The notes beneath the pieces are model-generated. The model made no database searches, was not told the DNA's origin, and saw nothing but the letters and a program-made list of their open reading frames with translations. Shown here piece after piece: positions 53,416 to 61,012 of a stretch of 64,000 bases of DNA (position 1 is the first letter of the stretch; each line of letters opens with the position of its first letter). The DNA is taken from NCBI GenBank assembly GCA_024234955.1, contig JACKNK010000001.1, forward strand, positions 868,001 to 932,000, in the 5' to 3' direction. Position numbers and translations under genes: made by a program. This stretch comes from Gammaproteobacteria bacterium (lineage in GTDB: Bacteria; Pseudomonadota; Gammaproteobacteria; JACKNK01).

Positions 53416-53948
53416 TGGCCATCCGTCAGCGCCTCGGCGGCTTACTCAAGCCCTACACCGTCAGCGGCCCCGGCCTGCCCGAGCAGGCGATCGCGCTACA
53501 GATCGCCGAGGCGCTGCGCGAGATCGCCACCCGGCAGGGGAACGTGCCCTTCGACAAAGGCGATCTGCGCAAGGCGCACGTCGTCGAGCCGGTGGGCGAC
53601 GACGCGGCCCGCCTGGCGGTGAACACCCCTTACGCACGCGCCGTCCACGACGGGCGCCCGGCGATCACCATCCGCGCCAAGCGCGGCAAGGCCCTGCACT
53701 GGAAGGGCGCGCGCCACCCGGTGCGCGCGGTGCGCCAGCCGGCGCGCCAGGGCAACCCGTGGCTGCGCCGGGCAATCGAGCAATTGCAATCGGAGGGCCT
53801 CGACTGGCTGGCCCCTCAGATCGGCGAGGCCGCCGCCGAAATGCTCACCGCCGCGCTACGCGGCCAGCTCGGCGGCGGGCCGCTCGGGCCCAACGTGGAG
53901 CGCGGCGTGACGCTGGCCGTCCGCGTGCTCAAGGAGATGAGGACATGA
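53415..53948 (+). CDS. HK97 gp10-like head-tail component
   Basis: 177 residues with the gp10-like pattern: PYARAVHDGRPAITIRAKRGKALHWKGARHPV near 74-105 (a 'YA..VH.G' followed by a basic 'K..AL.W.G' hairpin), then NPWLRRAI. This class closes the head-tail joint or tail (phage virion morphogenesis, P2 S-like). It starts inside the terminase stop and overlaps the peptidase gene (ATGA). Confidence 0.75.
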   Translation: MAIRQRLGGLLKPYTVSGPGLPEQAIALQIAEALREIATRQGNVPFDKGDLRKAHVVEPVGDDAARLAVNTPYARAVHDGRPAITIRAKRGKALHWKGARHPVRAVRQPARQGNPWLRRAIEQLQSEGLDWLAPQIGEAAAEMLTAALRGQLGGGPLGPNVERGVTLAVRVLKEMRT

Positions 53949-54502
53949 CCGACCCCCGCGACCGCATCGAGCTGCCTGGTGGACCGCATTACTCGCTGGA
54001 GCCCACCGCCCCACACGAGCGCGCCGTGGCGCGCTACCTGCGCGGCCAATACATCGCGCTGCGTCACTTCTCGCCCGCCGAGTTCGGCGAGGACTGGCCG
54101 CGCATGTCGGTGGCGCTGCTCGCGCGCCTCGACCTGTTCCGTGAGCGGCTCGGCTCGCCGGTGATCATCAGCCCCGCGCCGGGCGCGCTGGGGCGCCAGT
54201 TGGGCGCAAGCGACACCAGCCAGCACAACATCGACCGCTGGGGCGAGGTGCGCGCGGCGGACGTGATGCTGCCGCGCACCGACCTGCGCGACCGCGCCAC
54301 CGGCGAGGCCGTGGTGCAGATCGCGCGCGGGCTGTTCGGCGGCGTCGGGCTGTATCTGGATTGGCAGCCCCACAACGGCCTGCACCTCGACGTGCGCGGC
54401 TATCGCCGCTCGGGCCTGCCGTATCCGACCGAGGTCGCGACCTGGTCGCGCGTCGCTGGGCAATACGTCGCGCTCGACCGCGCGTGGGATGTCGCGGCAT
54501 GA
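53945..54502 (+). CDS. Peptidase M15-like endolysin
   Basis: 185 residues. HFSPAEFGEDWPRM near 38 and GSPVIISPAPGAL near 70 resemble M15A/M15_3 (D-Ala-D-Ala carboxypeptidase-like) proteins. The zinc ligands are likely His and Asp in SQHNIDRWGEVRAADV near 90-106 and His in HNGLHLDVRGY near 145. It probably cuts peptidoglycan cross-links at lysis. It is followed at once by a tiny membrane protein and, three genes later, a holin. Confidence 0.82.
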   Translation: MTDPRDRIELPGGPHYSLEPTAPHERAVARYLRGQYIALRHFSPAEFGEDWPRMSVALLARLDLFRERLGSPVIISPAPGALGRQLGASDTSQHNIDRWGEVRAADVMLPRTDLRDRATGEAVVQIARGLFGGVGLYLDWQPHNGLHLDVRGYRRSGLPYPTEVATWSRVAGQYVALDRAWDVAA

Positions 54503-54591
54503 GCGACATCATCTTGGGGGCCTTCCTGGCGCCGCTGTTCTGGCTCGGCTTCGTCATTGGCGCGCTGGTGATCGCGGTGGTGGCGTGGTGA
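54499..54591 (+). CDS. Tiny membrane protein (30 residues)
   Basis: One hydrophobic helix fills nearly the whole protein (DIILGAFLAPLFWLGFVIGA...). It overlaps the endolysin stop (ATGA) and the next GTG (GTGA). It is small for a holin but lies in the lysis region; a holin accessory or antiholin is possible. Confidence 0.6.
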   Translation: MSDIILGAFLAPLFWLGFVIGALVIAVVAW

Positions 54592-54968
54592 GCGCCGACA
54601 TGCTCCACCAGTTGCGCCAACTGCACCGGAGCGCGCAGAGCGCCGAGGCGGCGCTGCTGGCGCGGACCGAGGTGGTCTATGCCACCCCGGCCTGGTGTGC
54701 GGCGATGTACTGGCTGCGCCGCGTGCAGGCGATGCGCGAGCGCCTGGCCCTGTGTGCCGCCGCGCTCAAGGGCGAGGCGCACGACGCCGAGACCTTCGCC
54801 GCGCTGCGCGACCTGGCGACGCTCGACCTGCGCCGCCGGGGCGAGCCCTGGCAGGGGCTGGACACCGAGGCCGTGGTGGCGTGGTGGGTGCCGCGCTGGG
54901 GCTGGCTGCTCGCCGATGCCCGCCGCGCCGCCGCCGCTCCGGACCCGATCAATGCCCGCGCCGCCTGA
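54588..54968 (+). CDS. Hypothetical phage protein of lysis region
   Basis: 126 residues from GTG 54588 (ATG 54600 is an alternative). Helical and Trp-rich (YATPAWCAAMYWLRRVQAMRERL, VVAWWVPRWGWLLADAR). No signal peptide or lipobox is visible, so it does not look like a spanin. Function unknown. Confidence 0.55.
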   Translation: MSADMLHQLRQLHRSAQSAEAALLARTEVVYATPAWCAAMYWLRRVQAMRERLALCAAALKGEAHDAETFAALRDLATLDLRRRGEPWQGLDTEAVVAWWVPRWGWLLADARRAAAAPDPINARAA

Positions 54969-55173
54969 GTCACTGCGCGACGCCCTGGCACTGCTGCGCG
55001 ACCGGCTGAGCGCCGAGCTGATGGCGCGCACCGTGTGCACGCGGCAGAGCATCGCCACCAACGATTTCGGCGAGGCCTGCCGCCTCGCCCAGCAGTGGGA
55101 CCGCCACCAGATACGGGTGTGCCTGCTGCGCGAGCTGATCCAGCAACTCACCGGAGAAACCGACCATGATTGA
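54952..55173 (+). CDS. Hypothetical phage protein of lysis region
   Basis: 73 residues, helical and charged (LRDALALLRDRLSAELMARTV, VCLLRELIQQLTGE). It overlaps the previous gene by 17 bases and the holin start by 8. Function unknown. Confidence 0.55.
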   Translation: MPAPPESLRDALALLRDRLSAELMARTVCTRQSIATNDFGEACRLAQQWDRHQIRVCLLRELIQQLTGETDHD

Positions 55174-55717
55174 TCCCATCACCCTGTTGACCGCTGGCCC
55201 CACCGTGCTGCGCGCGGTGGGCTCGCTGTTCGGCTCCGACTCAACCGCCGCCCAGGTGGCCGGCAAGATCGCCGACGTAGCCGATGCCGTCGCCGGCAAG
55301 CCGCCCGCGCAGCAGCGCGCGGCGGTGAACGACGCCGTGGCGCAGCTCTCGCCCGCCGAGCGCGAGGCGCTGGGGCAAATCCAGGTGCGTCTGGCCGAGA
55401 TCGAGGCGGAGCGCGAGGCCCGCCGGCTCCAGCACGACGAAACCTTGGCCGGCCAGGTCGCGGCGACCGCGCAGGCCGAGCAGCAGTACGGCACGACCTA
55501 CGCCAAGGACACCCGCCCGATGCTGGCGCGCCGCTCCGGCCTGACCGGCCTCGTCGTCGGCGGGCTGTGGACCGTGGCCTACCTCGCGGATCTGGCGCTG
55601 GGCACGGGCCGCGTGCCGCCGCCGGATGCGGTGACGATCAGCGCGCTGATGGGCATGGCCTACGCCTACATGGGCATGCGCACGGCGGACAGATTCAGCG
55701 CGCGGGGGAAGAGTTGA
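55166..55717 (+). CDS. Holin of the 3-TM (GTA-type) family
   Basis: 183 residues. The N-terminal amphipathic half (residues 1-60) and a charged helix (REALGQIQVRLAEIEAEREARR) precede TYAKDTRPMLARRSGLTGLVVGGLWTVAYLADLAL near 112-146 and a last span (ISALMGMAYAYMGMRTADRF). That arrangement, with D-x-RP before the first main span, is typical of the holin_3TM family. It would permeabilise the inner membrane for the endolysin. Confidence 0.82.
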   Translation: MIDPITLLTAGPTVLRAVGSLFGSDSTAAQVAGKIADVADAVAGKPPAQQRAAVNDAVAQLSPAEREALGQIQVRLAEIEAEREARRLQHDETLAGQVAATAQAEQQYGTTYAKDTRPMLARRSGLTGLVVGGLWTVAYLADLALGTGRVPPPDAVTISALMGMAYAYMGMRTADRFSARGKS

Positions 55718-55926
55718 TGGACGCCGCCGACCGGGCCGATGACGTGATCCAGGGCGCCGTCGACCGCGCCCTGGAAAACCACGCCCGCCGCCCGACCGGG
55801 CGCCAGTGCACCGACGGCGGCGTGGTGATCTGCTGCGACTGCGAGGAGCCGATCGACCTGCGCCGGCTGGCCGCCGTGCCCACCGCGACGCGGTGTGCGG
55901 GGTGTCAGGGGGTGGCGGAGCGGTGA
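55717..55926 (+). CDS. DksA/TraR-type C4 zinc-finger protein
   Basis: 69 residues. ICCDCEEPIDLRRL...RCAGCQ supplies two CxxC pairs about 20 residues apart, after a helix (VIQGAVDRALENHARRP). Small TraR-like proteins of phages bind RNA polymerase in the secondary channel and mimic DksA plus ppGpp. It overlaps the holin stop (TGATG). Confidence 0.85.
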   Translation: MDAADRADDVIQGAVDRALENHARRPTGRQCTDGGVVICCDCEEPIDLRRLAAVPTATRCAGCQGVAER

Positions 55927-55931
55927 GTCTC

Positions 55932-56004
55932 GTAGGGTGTGGTGAGTACCGCGAACCGCACCGTTCGCGATCGATGCGGTTCGCTACGCTCACCAGCATC
56001 CTAC
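55932..56004. repeat. Interspersed palindromic repeat inside the prophage
   Basis: Arms of about 30 bases (starting GTAGGGTGTGGTGAG and ending GCGAACCGCA) face each other as imperfect reverse complements. The right arm read backwards gives GTAGGATGCTGGTGAG... GCGAACCGCA. It is unlike the REP elements at 29 and 32 kb. It sits at the junction of two convergent genes. Confidence 0.7.
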
Positions 56005-56048
56005 GGCTCTACGGCTCTACGGCTCTACGGCTCTACGGCTCTACGGCT
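56001..56048. repeat. 8-bp tandem repeat, six copies of CTACGGCT
   Basis: Six exact head-to-tail copies fill 56001-56048. The array starts in the end of the palindromic repeat and runs into the stop codon (CTA on the plus strand, TAG when read) of the minus-strand gene. Copy number is likely to vary by slippage. Confidence 0.92.
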
Positions 56049-56592
56049 CGGGCAGGCTCACCCGGTAGGTGCGCCCGGCCTTTTCCCGTGTGATCCGGCC
56101 ATTCTCCGCGAGATGCCAGAACGCCAAGCGTAGCTCCTCGTCGCTTTCCACTGCATCCCGCAGGGCTGGGTATAGATCGGTTTGCTTGATGCCGCCCGGG
56201 TGGCCGTCGAGCGCCGCAAGAATGCGCGCCTGCACCGCCTGCAATCGCATGCCCTGATCCAGGGTGAGAAACGCTTGGGCGAGCACTTCGTACATGCCGG
56301 GCTGTCCGCGGCGGTCGTAGTCATCCATTCCGTCTTTCAGCACGACCAGTGCCTCGTCGTCGCGGCCCTGCCGGTGCAGGGCTTCGGCGCGATCGATGTA
56401 CAGCGCCGGCACCGGAGTCCCGTCACGCAAGTGGTCCGGGTCGAACCCAGGCGGCGAATCCGCGCCCAAGGCGTGCGCCGCTCGATCCACCGCCGCGACG
56501 CCTACCGTGATCGACGCCTTGGCGATGACCACGATCACGCCGATCAGAACCAGCACACCGACCACGAATACCGTCCACCCCAGCCATCCCAT
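56041..56592 (-). CDS. Membrane-anchored protein with C-terminal winged-helix-like domain
   Basis: Start ATG 56592 (MGWLGWTVFVVGVLVLIG) gives 183 residues and puts a membrane helix at the very N-terminus. The middle region (DRAEALHRQGRDDEALVVLKDGM) resembles a TPR-like pair. The last 60 residues (GGIKQTDLYPALRDAV, LAENGRITREKAGRTYRV) look like a winged helix. It is next to the repressor on the same strand and likely expressed in the lysogen. A role in superinfection exclusion or conversion is conjecture. Confidence 0.6.
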   Translation of the reverse strand: MGWLGWTVFVVGVLVLIGVIVVIAKASITVGVAAVDRAAHALGADSPPGFDPDHLRDGTPVPALYIDRAEALHRQGRDDEALVVLKDGMDDYDRRGQPGMYEVLAQAFLTLDQGMRLQAVQARILAALDGHPGGIKQTDLYPALRDAVESDEELRLAFWHLAENGRITREKAGRTYRVSLPEP

Positions 56593-56608
56593 CAGCAAGC
56601 CCTCCCTG

Positions 56609-57085
56609 TTACGACTTTCCACCCGAGCCGTGCGAGTAGTGCCCGGCACTCCCTTGCTGTTCGGCGAGCCAGGCCGCGTATTCCGGCAGGCATCGCTCCC
56701 ACTGCACCAGCAACCAGGTGCGCTCGCGGGGCGCCGCGTGCGCCCACCACTCCTCCAGCCACACCAGCAGCCGCGCCAAGTCCGGATCGGGTGCCGCGAG
56801 CGCCTCGCGCACCGCGCCGCGCACTGTGGCGCCAGGGATGGTGGTGCGGGTCATCCCGCCTGCGCCGGACAGCAGCCAGTCGACCGAAACATCCAATGTT
56901 CCGATCAGGGACATGATGAACGCCCCTGATGGGGGCTTGGCGCCTGACTCGACACCCGCCCAATACGCCCGAGACACACGGGCCTGACGCGCAATGACTT
57001 GCTGCGTCAGGCCCTTCGCCGCCCGATAGGCGCGCAGGCGCTCGCCGACACCGGGTGCAATCTCATGTGTTCCGATTGTTGACAT
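56609..57085 (-). CDS. Phage repressor (XRE-family HTH)
   Basis: Start ATG 57085 gives 158 residues. The HTH lies at about 12-65: GERLRAYRAAKGLTQQVIARQARVSRAYWAGVESGAKPP, then GTLDVSVDWLLSG. The C-terminal half is helical and Trp-rich with no peptidase (LexA-like) motif. It diverges from the Ner-like gene across an 87-base operator region, the layout of Mu c/ner or lambda cI/cro. It should keep the transposase operon off in the lysogen. Confidence 0.82.
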   Translation of the reverse strand: MSTIGTHEIAPGVGERLRAYRAAKGLTQQVIARQARVSRAYWAGVESGAKPPSGAFIMSLIGTLDVSVDWLLSGAGGMTRTTIPGATVRGAVREALAAPDPDLARLLVWLEEWWAHAAPRERTWLLVQWERCLPEYAAWLAEQQGSAGHYSHGSGGKS

Positions 57086-57172
57086 TGATACTAATCTGAA
57101 CAATCATTGGTTTCAAGTTGAAACAAGCATAGGCCGCACGGGTTAGCAATCCAACTTAATTTGGACACGCCG
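57086..57172. promoter_or_regulatory. Divergent repressor/Ner promoter region with palindromic operator
   Basis: Contains GTTTCAA-G-TTGAAAC at 57110-57124, a perfect 7+1+7 palindrome and a good operator candidate. On the minus strand TTGAAA (57116-57111) and TAGTAT (57093-57088) are 17 bases apart. However, the -10 ends 2 bases before the repressor ATG, which is too close unless the real start differs. Confidence 0.6.
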
Positions 57173-57388
57173 ATGAAGACAAAACCGAATGATTCCCTCC
57201 TGCGCGAGGTGCGCGCAGGGCTCACCGCGAAGGGCTCGTCGCTGCATCGCTACATGATCGACAAGGACGGGCGCTCTCCGCAGTACGCGCGCGCTGTGCT
57301 GTTGGGCCGCACCAATGGCGAGGCTGCCCGCGCCCTGCGCGCCCGCCTGGCCGAGGCCGCCGGGGTCCGTTACCAGGAGGCGGCATGA
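57173..57388 (+). CDS. Ner/Cro-like DNA-binding protein
   Basis: 71 residues from ATG 57173 (TTG 57161 is an alternative). A helix-turn-helix-like region LLREVRAGLTAKGSSLHRYMIDKDGRSPQYARAVLLG suits a Ner-type early regulator. It is the first gene of the plus-strand early operon, directly divergent from the repressor. Assignment is by position and small size more than by motif. Confidence 0.65.
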   Translation: MKTKPNDSLLREVRAGLTAKGSSLHRYMIDKDGRSPQYARAVLLGRTNGEAARALRARLAEAAGVRYQEAA

Positions 57389-58002
57389 CCGACCAAGCCA
57401 TCGCGACCCTGGATACCGCCCGCGCCGCCGCTTATGTGGCCGGCGAGGGGTTCGAGTATGAACACGCTGTCGCCGCTGCCGCCGAGGCATGGCAAGGCAT
57501 GGAGCGCGACGCTATGGCGTTCGGCGTTCACATCTTGGCCATCAAGAAACAGTCTGAGCACGGCCAATACCTGGCTGCTCTCAAGCGGCTCAGCGTGGCG
57601 AAATCCACTGCTCACCGCTTCGCGGCCCGTGCCGAGGTATTGGTTTTCAATAACTTAGCGGCAAATGTCCCAACGTTGGGACATTTGCCCGGCGTCAAAC
57701 TCGACGCCCTCGTCAAGCTCGACCGTCGCCAGCGCGAGGAAATCATCGACGCCGAGGCCGGGACCATCGCCGGCGTGCCGATTGAAGAAGCCGCCAAGCT
57801 CAGCACCCGCCAATTCCGCGCCCTGGTCGGCGCCGGGGCCGGGGCCGCGCCCAAGGGGCGCCGCAAGAAGAACGGCGACGACGTGGCGAACCTGATCCGC
57901 ACCCTCGGCCCGGAGGACCGCCGCATCGTGATGTGGTCGATCTTGCGGCACGGCTACCACCTGGGCACCGGCTACACGGTGACCAAGGACGGTGGTCGAT
58001 GA
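57385..58002 (+). CDS. Phage early protein, DUF3102-like, containing a 30-bp palindrome in its coding sequence
   Basis: 205 residues: an N-terminal helical region with MAFGVHILAIKKQSEHGQYLAALKRLSVAKSTAHRFAARAE near 43-82, of the kind seen in DUF3102/plasmid-like early proteins. ANVPTLGHLPGVKLDALVKL follows and then a basic C-terminus (PKGRRKKNGDD). A DNA-binding role is plausible. The codons for ANVPTLGHLP form a perfect palindrome (57660-57689). Confidence 0.6.
   Translation: MTDQAIATLDTARAAAYVAGEGFEYEHAVAAAAEAWQGMERDAMAFGVHILAIKKQSEHGQYLAALKRLSVAKSTAHRFAARAEVLVFNNLAANVPTLGHLPGVKLDALVKLDRRQREEIIDAEAGTIAGVPIEEAAKLSTRQFRALVGAGAGAAPKGRRKKNGDDVANLIRTLGPEDRRIVMWSILRHGYHLGTGYTVTKDGGR
57660..57689. 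other. Perfect 30-bp palindrome inside an early gene
   Basis: GGCAAATGTCCCAACG and its reverse complement meet without any spacer (centre AACGTT at about 57674/57675). Flanking bases 57659 and 57690 break the symmetry. It could be a protein-binding site, a strong mRNA hairpin, or both. Confidence 0.95.
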
Positions 58003-58172
58003 GCAAGGAGGCGGAGGCGATGCGCCAGCTCGCGGTCGCGCTGCGCGACATCGCGGACGGGCTGGACATGCCGGAGGACGTGCTGGCCGTGCGCGCGGCG
58101 GCGGACATCTTCGACGAACTGCCCGATCTGCTCGACGAGCTGCTGCGGCTCAGCGGCGTGGTGCTGCAATGA
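57999..58172 (+). CDS. Small acidic hypothetical early protein
   Basis: 57 residues, two helices (AEAMRQLAVALRDIADGL, DIFDELPDLLDELLRL), acidic. ATGA overlaps on both sides support it. Function unknown. Confidence 0.6.
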   Translation: MSKEAEAMRQLAVALRDIADGLDMPEDVLAVRAAADIFDELPDLLDELLRLSGVVLQ

Positions 58173-58474
58173 TCACCGTGCGGACATCGGGCTCCCGCGC
58201 GGGGCAGGCAGTGGTGCGGATCAGTGATCGCGAGTCGATCTATCTGCCCATGATCATGCTGCCGTCGCTGGTCGACTCCATGCGCGGTCTGATCCTGTTC
58301 GGCACGGCGCTGCCGGTGCGGTGGCAGGAAGATGACCGGTGGACGCACCTGAACCTCATGCGCCTGGGCGCCGAGGTGGTCATCTGGTGCGGGGCGGTCG
58401 AGATCACCATCGGCCTGGATGAGGCCGAGGCGCTGATCCAGGCCGTGAAGTCTTACCGGGCGCCGTCTGCATGA
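58169..58474 (+). CDS. Hypothetical early protein
   Basis: 101 residues, predicted mixed strand/helix (VVRISDRESIYLPMIMLPSLVDSM, VVIWCGAVEITIGLDEAEAL). It overlaps the transposase start by 4 bases. Function unknown. Confidence 0.6.
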   Translation: MITVRTSGSRAGQAVVRISDRESIYLPMIMLPSLVDSMRGLILFGTALPVRWQEDDRWTHLNLMRLGAEVVIWCGAVEITIGLDEAEALIQAVKSYRAPSA

Positions 58475-60654
58475 CCAACGTCATCCCCCTGCGCCCGTCC
58501 GCGCCCGCGCCGTCTACCACCGCCCCGGTGGTCGATTGGCTGGACGCGAACCGCCTGAGCAACCTGGCCGGCATCGCGCCGGCCAATGCCCGCGATGCGC
58601 TGTGTCGCGGCAAACGTGGCGAGACCTGGCAGGGCGTGGTGCTGGACGTGCAGGAGGTCGGCGGCGTGCTGGCCTGCCGCCCGGATTCGCTGCCGGAGCC
58701 GCTGTTCGCGGCCTGGCTGGAGCGCCACGGCGGACAGCTTGAGCCGGCCTCGCCGGTCGAACCCGCCGAGCCGGCGGCGACGGTGTCCGCGCCGGTGAGT
58801 ATCGACCCGCGCGCCACCGAGCGCATGGCCGTGGGCCTGTGGCGCCTGACGTTGATCCGCCCGGTGCTGGAGCACCCCGCCGGCAGCGGCGAGCGCAACC
58901 GGATGGTGCATGAGATCGCGAGCCGCCGGCACATCAAGCCGGGGGGCCGCGAGACGACGGTGAGCGTGTCGAGCCTGCGCAACTGGATTCGCGACTATGA
59001 GCGCGGCGGCGTGGCGGCCCTGGCCGACAAGCCGCGCAAGGACAAGGGCCGTGGGCGCGTGCAGGTCTCGCGCGAGTGGGATTCGGCGCTGGCCGAGCGC
59101 CTGGGCGCGGAGCGCGTCGCGGCGATCACCACCGAGCTGACCACCTATGTGCGTTCGCTGTGGCGCTCCGGCGTGGCCGGCTGGCGCGAGTGCGCGGACC
59201 TGGCCGGTACCTGGCTGGTGGAGCGCAGCGAGCAGGCGCTGGCCGAGGCCGGCGAGACGATGGGCCGCGAGGTGCTGGCGCATTGCTGCACCGTGAGCCG
59301 CCGCCGGGTGGAGGCGGAGCGCGAGTTCGCCAAGGTGGCGATGCACGACAACGACGCGAAGGCCTTCTTTGACACCATGATTCCGCGCATCCGCCGCCAC
59401 CGCGAGGGGATGCTGCCGATGGACCTGGTGGTGGGCGACGTGACGCCGCTGGACATCTACCTGGACCGCGAGGACGGCTCGCAGGTCACCGCGCGGCTGA
59501 TCTCGTGGCTCGACATGGCGACCAACCGCCTGTGGCTGTCGATCTACATCCCACCCAAGGGCCGGGGCGTGACGCGGCTACAGGTGGCGGCCTCGTTCGC
59601 GAGCATGTGCGCCTCGTGGGGCCTGCCGCGCCGCCTCTATCTGGACAACGGCAGCGAATACAACTGGGCGGAGATGCTGACCGGGTTCGCGCAGCTCTCG
59701 CGGATGTCTGCACACATGCAGGTGTCCTTGCTGTCGGACGCGGACCCGCGCACCCGCTCGGCGGTCGATGACGTGCGCGGCGAGCTGATCCGCGCCCGCG
59801 CCTACAACGCGCCGGCCAAGCCGATCGAGGGGATTTTCTCGGTCATCAATACGGTGATCTCCATGCTGCCGGGTTACGTCGGCGGGGATCGGATGCGCAA
59901 GAAGACCCATAACGTGGGCAAGGCGCCGGTGTCGTTCCCCGGCGGGCCGCGCGATCTGCTGGACGCGCTGAACGTGGCGCTGACCCGCTACCACAACAAG
60001 GCACAGAGCGGATCGCTGGCGAAGCGCTCGCCGCGCGAGGTCTACCAGCAGCACATCGACGCCGGCTGGCGCCGCGTGGCGGTCGATAGCCTGGCGCTGC
60101 TGCTGTCGTTCGCCGACGAGCTGGAGCGCACGGTGCATCAGGGCCGGGTGCAGTACACGCCGCGCACCGGCGGGACCGTCTATTACACGCACGACCGCCT
60201 GCTGCCGCTCAGCACCCGCAAGGTGCGGGTGCGCATCCCGGCGCATGACCCTCGCTTTTGCTTCGTGTTCCGGCCTGGGAGCGACGACCTGCTGTGCTGC
60301 GCGCTGCCCGATCCGGCCTTCCACGCGCTCGACCTGGCCGGCGCCAAGGAGCAGAGCCGCCGCCACGGCGAGCTGCGCCGCTGGATCGCGGAACGCAAGC
60401 AGGACTGCGACCTGCTCGACCTGGTCGAGGAACTGCGCCGCCACAACACGCACAGCCCGGCCATGCCGGAGGCGCCCATCGGGACGCGCGTGGAGGTGAC
60501 CGAGGAAATCGCCGCGATGCTGGCCGCCGTCGAGCAGGAGGCGAGCCGCGCGCTCGACGACCAGCAGGTGCGCCGCGCGTCCGCCGGGCAGTTGAGCCAG
60601 TGGGGCGACGACGAAGATCCGTATCTCGACGCTGTGGGGTGGGGTGATGAGTGA
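58471..60654 (+). CDS. Mu-type DDE transposase (MuA-like, rve core)
   Basis: 727 residues. The N-terminal region has HTH-like segments (SSLRNWIRDYERGGVAALADKPR near 165-190). The catalytic core shows D in MDLVVGDVTPLDIYLD near 315, D in RRLYLDNGSEYNW near 390, and E in AKPIEGIFSVINTVIS near 450, a DDE triad with the spacing of Mu/BcepMu-like transposases. The C-terminal beta-barrel contains RSPREVYQQHIDAGW. It carries out strand transfer for integration and replicative transposition. Confidence 0.95.
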   Translation: MTNVIPLRPSAPAPSTTAPVVDWLDANRLSNLAGIAPANARDALCRGKRGETWQGVVLDVQEVGGVLACRPDSLPEPLFAAWLERHGGQLEPASPVEPAEPAATVSAPVSIDPRATERMAVGLWRLTLIRPVLEHPAGSGERNRMVHEIASRRHIKPGGRETTVSVSSLRNWIRDYERGGVAALADKPRKDKGRGRVQVSREWDSALAERLGAERVAAITTELTTYVRSLWRSGVAGWRECADLAGTWLVERSEQALAEAGETMGREVLAHCCTVSRRRVEAEREFAKVAMHDNDAKAFFDTMIPRIRRHREGMLPMDLVVGDVTPLDIYLDREDGSQVTARLISWLDMATNRLWLSIYIPPKGRGVTRLQVAASFASMCASWGLPRRLYLDNGSEYNWAEMLTGFAQLSRMSAHMQVSLLSDADPRTRSAVDDVRGELIRARAYNAPAKPIEGIFSVINTVISMLPGYVGGDRMRKKTHNVGKAPVSFPGGPRDLLDALNVALTRYHNKAQSGSLAKRSPREVYQQHIDAGWRRVAVDSLALLLSFADELERTVHQGRVQYTPRTGGTVYYTHDRLLPLSTRKVRVRIPAHDPRFCFVFRPGSDDLLCCALPDPAFHALDLAGAKEQSRRHGELRRWIAERKQDCDLLDLVEELRRHNTHSPAMPEAPIGTRVEVTEEIAAMLAAVEQEASRALDDQQVRRASAGQLSQWGDDEDPYLDAVGWGDE

Positions 60655-61012
60655 CGCGGATATCTGCCGGCTTGGGCCTCGCGCCGTACTGCTTTGCCGC
60701 GCTCGCGGATGGAGCACGCAATGGGATGCGCGCACCGCGCAGTTGTTGTGCGAGGTGGCGGAATTGGCCGACGCGATCCGCGGCAAACGCGGAAACCCGA
60801 CACAGGAAGCCGGCGACGTGCTCTTGGTGTTGGCGTCGCTGCTTGAGGCTCACGGCATACCGATGGAGTCGGCCATCGAAGAGGCTCACCGAAAGATCGA
60901 TGCGCTGATGGACGCGCCGCGTTATCGGGGCGAGCACTTCACCGAAAACAAAAAGGGGCCGGCTGCCACCGACCCCTCGAACCGCCCCGATGGGGCACTT
61001 CAGACGAGGTGA
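60644..61012 (+). CDS. MazG-like nucleotide pyrophosphohydrolase
   Basis: 122 residues (GTG 60644; ATG 60647 is equally possible). The all-alpha NTP-PPase core is EVAELADAI (metal-binding ExxE) and QEAGDVLLVLASLLEAHGI (ExxD), near residues 37 and 54. Phage MazG homologues hydrolyse (d)NTPs or ppGpp-like molecules. It overlaps the transposase end and precedes the MuB-like gene. Confidence 0.83.
   Translation: MMSDADICRLGPRAVLLCRARGWSTQWDARTAQLLCEVAELADAIRGKRGNPTQEAGDVLLVLASLLEAHGIPMESAIEEAHRKIDALMDAPRYRGEHFTENKKGPAATDPSNRPDGALQTR

Noticed and set aside
57088..57116. TTGAAA-N17-TAGTAT as the repressor promoter
   Set aside because: Good sequence match, but the -10 ends 2 bases before the ATG, placing the transcription start inside the gene; kept only as a remark.
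60944..61000. GC-rich hairpins at the end of the MazG-like gene as a possible third hammerhead
   Set aside because: No CUGANGA and no C-GAAA/GUC combination in the right order; they lie within coding sequence.
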